DNA from: Sergeia podlipaevii
Taxonomy: Eukaryota > Euglenozoa > Kinetoplastea > Trypanosomatida > Trypanosomatidae
Length of the DNA: 18,595 bases
Direction: 5' to 3'
Assembly: GCA_030849805.1 (NCBI GenBank)
Contig: JASANZ010001837.1
Span: 1 to 18,595 of the forward strand
The notes beneath the pieces were generated by a model. The model made no database searches. It worked only from the letters and a program-made list of their open reading frames with translations, and was not told the origin of the DNA. The first letter of the stretch is position 1; each line of letters starts with the position of its first letter. Position numbers and translations under genes: made by a program. Positions 1 to 7,557 of the stretch are shown here, piece by piece.

Positions 1-31
1 CCCCCACCCCTCCATCATAACCACTCCCTAC

Positions 32-1876
32 TCATTCGCTTGCCTCCTGCTCCGCCTCGCCTTCTGACCCATCTTCTGTTGGGGCAACGAGCGGGACACC
101 AAGCGCGAGCTTGCACAGCGCCATCACCCAATCCGGCACTTTGGAAACCATCTTGCCTACCTTTGCTGACTTTTCCGCTGCCACATACACTCGGCCCACA
201 GGCTGCAGGTCACAGTAGAGCACGCAGCATGGATTGGGCAGCTCCGCTAGCGTTCGCCCAACTCGCCCCTCAAACTCAGAGTATGGCATCGGTGTGTCAT
301 GCGCAAGATCAAGCAGCAGCTGGGGATCTGCTGGAACCAAGAAACGCTCAGGCAGCAGTGGAGCAAGATTCGCCACGCCATCTGCACTAATGCGCAGCTT
401 TTCGTTACTATACTTAAAGTAAGCCTCAAACACCTTTGAGCCAACGCTCACGACACGGTTGCCAAGCTTTGTGCTAAGTGCGATAGTGGGCTCGTTCGCG
501 TAGTAAATCTTCTGCTCGCGGCACTGCTCGCCGCGGAAGACCAAGCGGTCGTATGGGAACTCATCAGGAAGGTCAAGCGCCATCTTTACTGTCTCGCGCA
601 TAGAGTCTGGTAGGGGCTTGAGCGGCACCTCCGCAGTCTTCTCGTCCATGCGAGTAGGTCCCCCTGCGAGTTCCTCAACGCACTCTAGCGCCGCAATGAA
701 GAAGCCACCAGTGTCCTGCTGGTGTGGCAGCACGCGGCGTGCGAAGTGAATGCTCTGAGCACGCAGAGTTTCAGCGTTCGCGAACATACTTGCCTTGTAC
801 TGAAAGCATTTGCCCTGATGAGACTCCATGTACGCCTGCGCTTCAGCAAACGTGTGCAGCGTAGTGGAAAGGTCCTTCGTCTTGATACTCCACTCCGTCA
901 TCCCAGGGCTGCTGACAAGTCCAGGTACTAGCGTGTCTGGGTCAATAAGACGGAATGCTCCCTTAGACAGTGTCAGGCACTCCGATACAACCGCCTCGTC
1001 CTCGACGGGGTTGAGACTGCATGTGGAGTAGACCACAATACCACCCTTCTTGCATGAAGCCATTCCTCGTTGCAACACTCGGCATTGAATACCGTGGAGA
1101 TCGGCGCCTTGCACCGCGTTCCAGCGCGGCCACATGTCAAGTGACTTGCGCAGCGTGCCATCGCCAGAGCACATCACGTCGCACAGCACACGATCAAACT
1201 TGTCCTCTGAGGCTACAATAGGAAATCGGGTGGCATCATAGTTGGTGATGATGAGGTGAGGGTGAGCCCCAGCTAGGCGGTTGGTCTGGTGATGCAGCAC
1301 ATCAAGTCGGGACGCATTAACGTCATTGGCAACAAGCACCCCACTGCTCGTGTCTGAAAGGAGCATCTCTAGCACTTGTGACGTCTTGCTTCCAGGGGCA
1401 GCACACATGTCCAGCACGCGGTGCCCAGGGCGGGCCTGTAACAGCAGAGGTGGAAGCATGCTCACAGTCTCCTGTCGAGTTAGATAGCCACCCTCGTTGA
1501 GTGCGGAGACAATCTTCTTCATCGTCTTGTGAGCTGCGTTGCGCTTGAGATCACCACGACTCACACCACACTGAATCGCCTTCCTGTGCGGGAAAAAAGG
1601 TAAGTAACGTACTTCAAACACCGCTGAGAGGTGCTCCACCACAAAAACCTCAATGGCGTTAGCGTTTGGCGTCGCGAGATTGACGCGTATCGCCATGGGG
1701 AGGCTTGTACGCAAGCATTCCATAAAAGTCTCCCACTGATCCTCAGGCACCACGTTGCCTCTGTAGTACGCCTCAAAGGCGGCGTTATGAAGCGTCGTCA
1801 CATCGCGGAGGTCAGCACGCCATTCATCCTGTCGGCCTCGCTTGCTTCCGCCCTTTCGCGTTTGATTCCTGCTCAT
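32..1876 (-). CDS. NSUN2: NSUN2-type RNA (cytosine-5) methyltransferase
   Basis: This 614-residue protein is a NOL1/NOP2/SUN family SAM-dependent m5C RNA methyltransferase, closest in motif wording to NSUN2, which in other eukaryotes methylates tRNAs in the nucleus. Visible motifs: the LPMAIRVN segment near residues 59-66; SAM-binding motif I VLDMCAAPGSKTSQ at 154-167; an acidic SAM-ribose region with DVNASR at 185-190; motif IV DVMCSGDGT at 233-241 with Cys236 (the product-release Cys in the family); and motif VI STCSLNPVEDEAV at 284-296 with Cys286 (the catalytic nucleophile in the family). The stretch from DVMCSGDGT through HGIQ to STCSLNPVEDEAV follows the NSUN2 pattern. Residues about 430-600 would be the C-terminal accessory RNA-binding part, and the tail is acidic (EDGSEGEAEQEASE). 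The Pro that normally precedes the motif IV Cys is Met235. The start is an ATG and the first ATG after the predicted acceptor at 1935. The gene name is inferred from motifs; tRNA substrates cannot be read from sequence. Confidence 0.93.
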   Translation of the reverse strand: MSRNQTRKGGSKRGRQDEWRADLRDVTTLHNAAFEAYYRGNVVPEDQWETFMECLRTSLPMAIRVNLATPNANAIEVFVVEHLSAVFEVRYLPFFPHRKAIQCGVSRGDLKRNAAHKTMKKIVSALNEGGYLTRQETVSMLPPLLLQARPGHRVLDMCAAPGSKTSQVLEMLLSDTSSGVLVANDVNASRLDVLHHQTNRLAGAHPHLIITNYDATRFPIVASEDKFDRVLCDVMCSGDGTLRKSLDMWPRWNAVQGADLHGIQCRVLQRGMASCKKGGIVVYSTCSLNPVEDEAVVSECLTLSKGAFRLIDPDTLVPGLVSSPGMTEWSIKTKDLSTTLHTFAEAQAYMESHQGKCFQYKASMFANAETLRAQSIHFARRVLPHQQDTGGFFIAALECVEELAGGPTRMDEKTAEVPLKPLPDSMRETVKMALDLPDEFPYDRLVFRGEQCREQKIYYANEPTIALSTKLGNRVVSVGSKVFEAYFKYSNEKLRISADGVANLAPLLPERFLVPADPQLLLDLAHDTPMPYSEFEGRVGRTLAELPNPCCVLYCDLQPVGRVYVAAEKSAKVGKMVSKVPDWVMALCKLALGVPLVAPTEDGSEGEAEQEASE

Positions 1877-1934
1877 ATTGAGGTCGAGTGTGTGTGCACG
1901 ACAGGAAAAATCAAAGTGCGTGACAAGCTCAATG

Positions 1935-1952
1935 CTAAAAAGAAGAGGTAAA
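1935..1952 (-). promoter_or_regulatory. Predicted spliced-leader acceptor for the NSUN2 gene
   Basis: On the coding strand a pyrimidine tract (about 1937-1950) runs directly into TTTTTAG, with the AG at 1935-1936. The resulting 5' UTR would be 58 nt and has no upstream ATG, so the first ATG is the annotated start. This is sequence inference only; several AGs are usually possible in trypanosomatids. Confidence 0.5.
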
Positions 1953-2928
1953 ATTATTACTTGAAAAATAAAGAGGCAGACTCAAGTAAATATATGCTGG
2001 TCCGAAGTAAAATGTGGCACTCCTGCTAATAAAGGAAAAAAAAAATGTTTCTTAAGCCTCAAAAGTATGGCCAAAAAAAAAAAAAGACTACAAAATTGTG
2101 CAATATTTTCTTTTCGGAAATAAGAAGAGTATGAAAAATGTAGTAGCAAAAACAAAAAAATTCTGGTAGCAATAAATGGCCACATGCATTTCCTGTCCTA
2201 TCCAGCTATCACCTCCTATTCACCTTCGCATGTACACATCATGCACGCGCCTCTTTGCGGGAAAGAAGAGAACGTTTTTTTTTTCTTTTCTTTTTTGATT
2301 ATTTGATATGTGCTCATCTTCCTTCCTCATAGAGAGAGAGTGTGTATAAATGCTTTGAAATCTGAGCGGTATGCAATAAATAGAAGAGAAGATTTCTTCG
2401 TCGTCCGCTGGATCTTTTCCCACCTTCAATATTTTCTTTCTTTTCGTCCCCATTTATTTTTCTTCTCGACGCTATCACATTCAGGCACTCATGTGTATAC
2501 GAGATAATAACAATAATAACAAAAAGGCCAGGTATTGTTCTTTTTCTTTCTTTCTTTGCAAAAAGAAAAAAAAAAGATCTTGATGTCCCTGGGCACAATT
2601 CCACTCATACTTTTTGTTTGTTATTATTATTATAGATATCCTCACACGTCCCTTGAAGGCCTTCACACCATCTTCAATTGAAGCAAAAAAAAAATAATGA
2701 TGTTGAGAGAGAGACCATTCAAAGTCCACTACTACAAAAAGCCAGCAGGAAAAGAAGCTTTAAACGCATGTGCGTCCCCTTGCTGTTGAAGTAAAAGACC
2801 CCCCAGACATTTGTCTCTCATTCCCTCCTTCCCCGGTATAAAATTTTTGAAAAGACAAGCAGCGAAGAAAAAAAAAAACAGAAAGAATTTAAAAAAAGAA
2901 AAGGTGTCTCAAAGGGAAAAAAAATGTA
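1953..2928. other. AT-rich spacer between the 65-residue gene and NSUN2
   Basis: This stretch of about 1 kb should contain the 3' UTR of the 65-residue gene and the polyadenylation region. It has many short A/T homopolymers (for example near 2036-2045, 2072-2084 and 2272-2283), TAT/AAT trinucleotide runs near 2505-2520 and 2620-2635, and alternating purine-rich and pyrimidine-rich blocks. Open frames here are short, low in complexity, rich in Phe, Leu or Lys, and not convincing. I see no RNA gene. Confidence 0.6.
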
Positions 2929-3126
2929 CTATTCCATTTCATACATGGCGTCATCATCGTCGGCAACGGGTGCAGCCTTGGGTTTCTCCTTTAAGGGCTG
3001 GCTTGGCGGATTCATAGGCCGCGTCTGTGGTTGCTGTGGGGCGGCAACATTGTGGCCATCCTTGCTAAGCATGTACGACACCGTCGGCGTAGTGGAAAAC
3101 TCCTTGAGAGAGATGCTCTTCTTCAT
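2929..3126 (-). CDS. Small 65-residue protein, acidic C-terminus, function unknown
   Basis: I do not recognise this protein. It is an ATG-started ORF of 65 residues ending in TAG. The N-terminus is Lys/Ser-rich (MKKSISLKEF), the middle is Pro/Gln-rich and probably disordered (residues about 29-54), and the end is strongly acidic (DDDD at about 56-59, then AMYEME). No membrane segment or signal peptide is visible. Reasons to call it real: the ORF is distinctly GC-richer than the flanking spacer, many codons end in G or C as in the neighbouring genes, and a strong polypyrimidine tract plus AG lies upstream, with its ATG as the first ATG after that AG. It sits between the SP-RING gene and the methyltransferase gene on the same strand. 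A short, disordered adaptor or accessory subunit is possible, but nothing in the sequence identifies a partner. Confidence 0.65.
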   Translation of the reverse strand: MKKSISLKEFSTTPTVSYMLSKDGHNVAAPQQPQTRPMNPPSQPLKEKPKAAPVADDDDAMYEME

Positions 3127-3230
3127 TTATGCTTCTTTGTAAGTTATTTTCTCCCCTCTCCCTCTTTTATTCTTACTACTACTACGTAAATATGAAATGT
3201 GTGTATCTCCACTTGCAAATAGGCAAAGTC

Positions 3231-3290
3231 CTTCCATAAAAGCAAAAAAAGAAAAAAAAAGATTTTAGAGAGAAAAAAGATGAATATTTA
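3231..3290 (-). promoter_or_regulatory. Predicted spliced-leader acceptor for the 65-residue gene
   Basis: A coding-strand pyrimidine-rich stretch of about 45 nt (3243-3289, mostly T with C interruptions) is followed by the first AG at 3231-3232. The predicted 5' UTR is about 104 nt and contains no ATG before the start at 3126. This supports the small ORF as a separate mature mRNA. Confidence 0.45.
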
Positions 3291-3507
3291 CATGGGCTAG
3301 CAATTGAAGTTTTCTAGTGGTACAGATATGCGCGTAGTACAGTATGCACAACACGCTGTAACACTGCGGTAGCACTGAAGCTGCACGCTTGCAGGAAACC
3401 ATCAGGCTATATCCCTTCTTAATGAAAACATAATAACAATAATATTGAGCTTTTGCTGTTGCTGTTTAATCGCACATGTTCAAAAAGAAAAAGCAAGAAG
3501 AGTTTGC
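3291..3507. other. Downstream region of the SP-RING gene with a GC-richer island
   Basis: The spacer after the SP-RING stop codon has a roughly 90-nt stretch of more balanced composition (about 3320-3412) flanked by A-rich sequence. It contains a small hairpin-capable segment (CTGCA and TGCAG separated by 4 nt on the coding strand, about 3380-3393). No ORF or recognisable RNA family is visible. It is most simply 3' UTR. Confidence 0.4.
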
Positions 3508-4896
3508 TCACCTCTCTTCCACATACAACACCCGTCCGCCAACCTCAACCCGGCGTCTCTTGGGACCAGTAGCGGCAGTACCATCAGAGGGGCCATGTTG
3601 CCTAGCATGAGCTTGACCAGCCATGGACAAAGTGCCACTGTGGCGTACGGACTCACTATTGTCCTCATCACCAATTCTCTCTGTCGCAGTGTCAGCAGCC
3701 AAGCGGCCGCCGTCCGCAATAACACGAACCGACTCTAGTTCTAAATCCCACTCCAGCGCATCATCCGCGGCCACAGTCGCAGTGCTGCTGCTAGCACCGT
3801 CGTTTGACGCCAAAAACTGGCGCATCGCATCGAGAGCAAGAAGATCCACACGGAGCTCGACCAACGGCACTAGAGAGCGGCAGTAAGGGCACTTGCCGGA
3901 GGCACTGGGCTTTCCCTCTCCCCCCAGCACGAGCTGTCTCTGTTTGCTTTGGTGCTGCTGGACAGACTGAACAAACGTCGCGGCATCGAATACTTCGAGA
4001 TGTACACAGTTAGGGCCACGCGCGGGAAGTCGAATTACCGCCATGGAAATCGGATCCCTTAACGGTGTAATAACACGCGTTGCCTCCAACACCTGATCTC
4101 CATCCATCGCAACAGCCGCCTTATATCTGCGCAGAAATCCCGCCCTGCCACTACCACTGTTACCACCAGTGCTGCCCAGTGTGTCTGCTAAATTGCGCTC
4201 CGCTATTGAAGCATCCTGAAGAGCGAGCGAAATGGCTGGGAGATTCCAAAACGGCTGCTCCATCACCTTCTGCAATCGCGCCTCCGCCCGTCTCCGTTGA
4301 CTGTATGCGTAGTCGTTCACTTCATCAATCCCATAAGAAAGAATCAGCAAGGCTGGTGAGGCAGCAGCCCCGGATTGCGCAACTACAGGCTGTGGCTTGC
4401 TGCTGCCCGCTGAAAGAATCGCATTCACCGCCGCAGTATCCAAGGAGAGAAGTAACTGCCGCAGCGTCTCCATGTATTGATGCACTCTATCTGGGTCGTC
4501 TGTGTCACCTGTTATGCTGCCGGCGCCAGTGCTACTGCTAAGTGGCCCCGCCACATCGCTGTATGCAAGACTGTTCGCCTTCGCAGTGAGCAGCTCGTCG
4601 ACACGCCGGCACAGCGCTGACACTAGAACAGCACACATAGAGAGGCACGTGCGAACCGGCGAAAACCACTTATGCCGCTGAGGGTGGCCTTGCTGCTCGC
4701 TATGAAGCCCGGAAGGCTCTGGCAGTACTGGTGAAGTGGAAGGCATATGCGGTAACTTCTTTGCTTGTGCTTCAATGAAGACCACAATTTCGTTGAAAGT
4801 ACCATCTAGAGCAGCAAGAGAGCGGATAGTGCGCACGTGTGACAAAATTTTCCGCGCCTCGTCCGCTGTTGCACTGCTAGATGTGACTGCTGACAT
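3508..4896 (-). CDS. SP-RING (SIZ/PIAS-type) SUMO E3 ligase-like protein
   Basis: This 462-residue protein carries an SP-RING/MIZ zinc finger at about residues 276-361, the domain by which PIAS/Siz proteins recruit the SUMO-loaded E2 Ubc9. The match covers PLRDPISMAVIRLPARG, then NCVHLEVFD, then KCPYCRSLVPLVELRVD. The four expected single-zinc ligands are visible: Cys297, His299, Cys336 and Cys339. The structural Cys usual before the Pro-Leu at the domain start is Thr here, and the ligand pairs are spaced wider than I recall for PIAS because of a Gln/Gly-rich insert. After the domain an acidic stretch leads into VRVI (390-393), which fits a SUMO-interacting motif, as in PIAS proteins. A basic KRRR (446-449) may be a nuclear signal. 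I see no SAP DNA-binding domain at the N-terminus, so an Nse2/Mms21-like role is an alternative, although the HLEVFD wording favours SIZ/PIAS. The start is the first ATG; the longer frame begins only at a TTG. Confidence 0.8.
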   Translation of the reverse strand: MSAVTSSSATADEARKILSHVRTIRSLAALDGTFNEIVVFIEAQAKKLPHMPSTSPVLPEPSGLHSEQQGHPQRHKWFSPVRTCLSMCAVLVSALCRRVDELLTAKANSLAYSDVAGPLSSSTGAGSITGDTDDPDRVHQYMETLRQLLLSLDTAAVNAILSAGSSKPQPVVAQSGAAASPALLILSYGIDEVNDYAYSQRRRAEARLQKVMEQPFWNLPAISLALQDASIAERNLADTLGSTGGNSGSGRAGFLRRYKAAVAMDGDQVLEATRVITPLRDPISMAVIRLPARGPNCVHLEVFDAATFVQSVQQHQSKQRQLVLGGEGKPSASGKCPYCRSLVPLVELRVDLLALDAMRQFLASNDGASSSTATVAADDALEWDLELESVRVIADGGRLAADTATERIGDEDNSESVRHSGTLSMAGQAHARQHGPSDGTAATGPKRRRVEVGGRVLYVEER

Positions 4897-4980
4897 CTCA
4901 CTAAACCAGAGCAAAACAAATAATAATAATAATAAATGCTGCGGCCAGCGCTTTAGTTCCCTAAAAATAAAGCAGATGTG

Positions 4981-5006
4981 CTAAAATTTAAAAAAAGAAA
5001 AGAGTG
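4981..5006 (-). promoter_or_regulatory. Predicted spliced-leader acceptor for the SP-RING gene
   Basis: The coding strand reads a pyrimidine tract (about 4990-5006) followed by AAATTTTAG, with the AG at 4981-4982. The 5' UTR would be 84 nt without an upstream ATG. It contains a TTA trinucleotide run (about 4919-4935). A second AG lies slightly downstream and could also be used. Confidence 0.5.
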
Positions 5007-5111
5007 TTCGAGTATCTAGATAAACTCACTTCACGTATGTTTTTTATCAAAGCTGTCCTTTTACTCTTATCCTGTTCCACAATTAAATCTTGTTTTCAAC
5101 AACTGCTACAC

Positions 5112-5136
5112 ATATATATATATATATATATATATA
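5112..5136. repeat. AT dinucleotide microsatellite
   Basis: An uninterrupted alternating A/T run of 25 nt lies in the spacer upstream of the SP-RING gene. Similar shorter runs occur directly beside the PFK stop codon (about 7541-7555) and at 13940-13957. Confidence 0.95.
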
Positions 5137-5846
5137 GTAAATGAGAAACAAAACTAAAAATAAAAAAATAAAAAAATACCACAAGCAACCCATGGAAAAT
5201 AGAAAAAAAAATATAGCATTTGATGAAGAAGAAGAAAAAAACAACAGAAAAAGAGAGAACATAGTACCGTTCTGCTTGTACAAATATTTAGCATCACCAA
5301 AATAGCAACAAAGAAGGCATCGATAATAAAAAGCGAGGTACCTCATTTCTTGATTTTTTTTCTTTTTGACCCCATATAACAAATGCAGAAACAATAATCA
5401 GTATCGTACACGGTGTAAAATAATAGTTTTTTTTTTTTAGTAATGTATAAAAACAAACACCAGCATATGAAGAGAGAAGTGTTAGGTAAATGCACAACCG
5501 CTTATCGCGTGCGCCGGGGCAAAAAAAAAAAAAAGACAGCACTTGTATTGGTTTTGAAAGGGACAGCATAGCAAAGAGAAGATAAAGGAAAAGCACAAAT
5601 TGCAATCCACTATATAGGTTTAAGCCATGATGAGAAAATGCATATATGTTAGATATCAGCTCATTTCCTTTTTTCATTCGTTACGCCCTTTATGTGATTG
5701 TGTATGTGTACTTTCTTTATATATTGCCTCTCCCTGTCTCCTTTCTAATTACTTCATTGCCCTCCTGCCCCCACCACCACCCTCTTCAGAACAGATGTGT
5801 GTATTGTATTTGATCTTGTCACTGCGCGGCTGTTCATATCTGTGAG

Positions 5847-5884
5847 GTGTGTGCATGTGTGTGTGTGTGTGTGTGTGTGTGCGT
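5847..5884. repeat. GT dinucleotide microsatellite (CA on the coding strand)
   Basis: A 38-nt alternating purine-pyrimidine tract, almost all GT with one CA interruption, lies within the presumed PFK 3' region. Such tracts can adopt Z-DNA. In mRNA it would read as a CA repeat, a possible RNA-binding-protein target. It should be length-variable between strains. Confidence 0.95.
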
Positions 5885-6230
5885 TGGGGGAGCGAGGGCG
5901 AACAACTTTCCCTACGAACGTTACTTGATATTTCATAAAACGTGTCTCTTCGTTACCTTATTTTTTTTATGTCTGTTTTTGTTGGTCGGTTGGCACTGGG
6001 TCTCCCTTCGCATATACCCCTCGTTCTTGATATTCTTTTCTCTTCATTGTTTTTCCTTTCCTTCTTGTACGTGCACTTTCACATACCCTACACCCCTTCA
6101 TATACTATGGCTCCGTCCAAACCTCTCTCACATATACTTGTAGTATCCCAGAACCATGTATCCAAAAACTCACTTTTCTCTCTCTCCCTTCCTCTCGGTA
6201 CCATTATGCTACGTCAATTTATAGCAAGTA

Positions 6231-6249
6231 CCCAGTCCAAAAAACTGGG
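6231..6249. repeat. Small perfect hairpin
   Basis: CCCAGT at 6231-6236 is complementary to ACTGGG at 6244-6249 around a 7-nt loop. On the coding strand an A/T-poor 6-bp stem stands next to T-rich sequence. It lies just downstream of the candidate small ORF at 6333-6491. It may be a 3' UTR element or chance. Confidence 0.4.
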
Positions 6250-6332
6250 CAAAGAAAAAAAAGTGTCTTCAATAAAGCTTCAGTACGCAAGGTGTTAGTG
6301 TAGAGTGCTACCAACAACACCAAAAAGTCTTG

Positions 6333-6491
6333 CTACAGAAGAGGAAGGAGACAAAAAAAGAGAGAAAAAGTTCCGAAGCCGCGCGCACACAGTTTTACAT
6401 AACGATAACACAACAAGTAAAGGGCGGTGCGAGCTTCATCGCCAGACATGGATACCTCCCGCGACCCGCCATACCCATAGCATGCCTTCAT
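6333..6491 (-). CDS. Candidate 52-residue small ORF, unknown
   Basis: I do not recognise this peptide. It begins MKACYGYGGSREVSMSG at the first ATG after a strong predicted splice acceptor (6511-6512) and ends at a TAG. The part coding for residues 1-40 is clearly GC-richer than the surrounding spacer, which is unusual for intergenic DNA here. Against it: the last dozen residues (TFSLFFCLLPLL) are encoded by a pyrimidine tract, and the TAG stop itself has the form of another splice acceptor (6333-6334). The peptide could therefore be a by-product of two closely spaced processing signals around a short exon or non-coding RNA. If translated, its hydrophobic C-terminus might be a tail anchor. 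Confidence 0.25.
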   Translation of the reverse strand: MKACYGYGGSREVSMSGDEARTALYLLCYRYVKLCARGFGTFSLFFCLLPLL

Positions 6492-6510
6492 GTGTGCAGC
6501 ACGTGCGCAA

Positions 6511-6601
6511 CTTAGCACATCAATTGATACAAAGAGAGTAAAAAGGGGAAGGGTTGGAAAAGAAAGTGGGCAGTTTGAAAAGATAAGAGAAGGATTTTGC
6601 A
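6511..6601 (-). promoter_or_regulatory. Polypyrimidine tract and AG inside the PFK/SP-RING spacer
   Basis: On the coding strand about 70 nt rich in C and T (6531-6599) is followed about 20 nt later by GTGCTAAG, with the AG at 6511-6512. This is as strong as the signals ahead of the recognised genes, yet no recognised gene follows. It suggests an additional mature transcript starting here. Confidence 0.4.
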
Positions 6602-7557
6602 TTTTAAAAAAAAAAGTATATTCAATTTTATTTTATTTTCTCTTTTCTTTTGTGTAAATACTTAATGGTTGGTAATCAGTATTATTGACTTTTGAGAACG
6701 AAAGCAAAAATAGGTCTCCGCACGCATTTCTCAATCAATAATAACACTGAAAAATGTACCTTTGCTATCATAACATAAAAACCCACTCTGGATTTTCCTG
6801 TGAAGGAAAAAAAACAAACAAATAAAAAAAAAAAAAAAAAACAAGAGATAAAGTGCTCGACCGTGTTTTATATGTGCCTTGATGCATGACAGTACTATGT
6901 TATCATGGCTCTCCTTCATTTTTTCTTACTATATTTTTCCTTCTTTCTATCCCCTCGACACCTACCACGCATCAAACACCCGCACGCCCGCGTCCTGATT
7001 GGTGTGAAGGCACGCAGAAAAAAAAAAGGAAGCAAAGGCCCCATAAGCGCTACCCCCCACACCAAAGTACAGAAATATCCAGATACTATTTTATACAAAT
7101 AAATATAAAATTATAGATAATAACACATGCACAGCAGTAACGAGCACAACATGTACGCATGTGTAGGAAGCAAAATGTTGAAAACATGAAAAAAAAAATA
7201 CTTCAAAGGGGCCGTCAACTGGCTATTTCAATTGCTAACTCCGTGCGTAGTTCCATGCTGTGTGCGTAAGCAAAAGAACGGAAAATATATAAAAAGAAGA
7301 AAAAAAGAAGAAGGAAAAAAAAATGCACAGAGCAAAACAAATTTGAATTTTGTGACATCTCTCTCTCTCGCACACGCACATGTACACTCATCGTAGCTAC
7401 TTGCTTTGATATCAGCAGTATATATGTTACACACTCACTCATAGATGGGCTTACACTTTCCCAGATGGGTGGCGTGGTCTCTCATGCTCTCTCACCTTCA
7501 CTTTTTTTTAAAGAAAAAAGAAGAAAATCTCCTTTACTTACATATATATATATATGT

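Larger units (their letters stand above)
4897..7557. other. Long 2.66 kb spacer between PFK and the SP-RING gene
   Basis: This is the longest gap in the window, more than twice any other spacer here. It probably contains a long PFK 3' UTR and possibly one small gene (see 6333-6491). It holds an AT microsatellite, a GT microsatellite, poly(A) runs (for example 5521-5534 and 6824-6841), a hairpin at 6231-6249, and a pyrimidine-rich plus-strand block at about 5640-6200, opposite in strand bias to most spacers here. The frames across the pyrimidine block are Leu/Phe/Ser-rich products of base composition. No tRNA or other RNA gene could be recognised by eye. Confidence 0.6.

Noticed and set aside
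5627..5845. Plus-strand ATG ORF of 72 residues in the PFK spacer
   Set aside because: It lies opposite to all genes, is dominated by Leu/Cys/Ser/Pro from pyrimidine-rich DNA, runs through a poly-Pro stretch, and has no sign of coding composition.
5942..6298. Plus-strand 118-residue hydrophobic frame
   Set aside because: It starts at a GTG rather than an ATG, is on the opposite strand to the gene cluster, and its Leu/Phe/Ser richness follows from a T/C-rich spacer.
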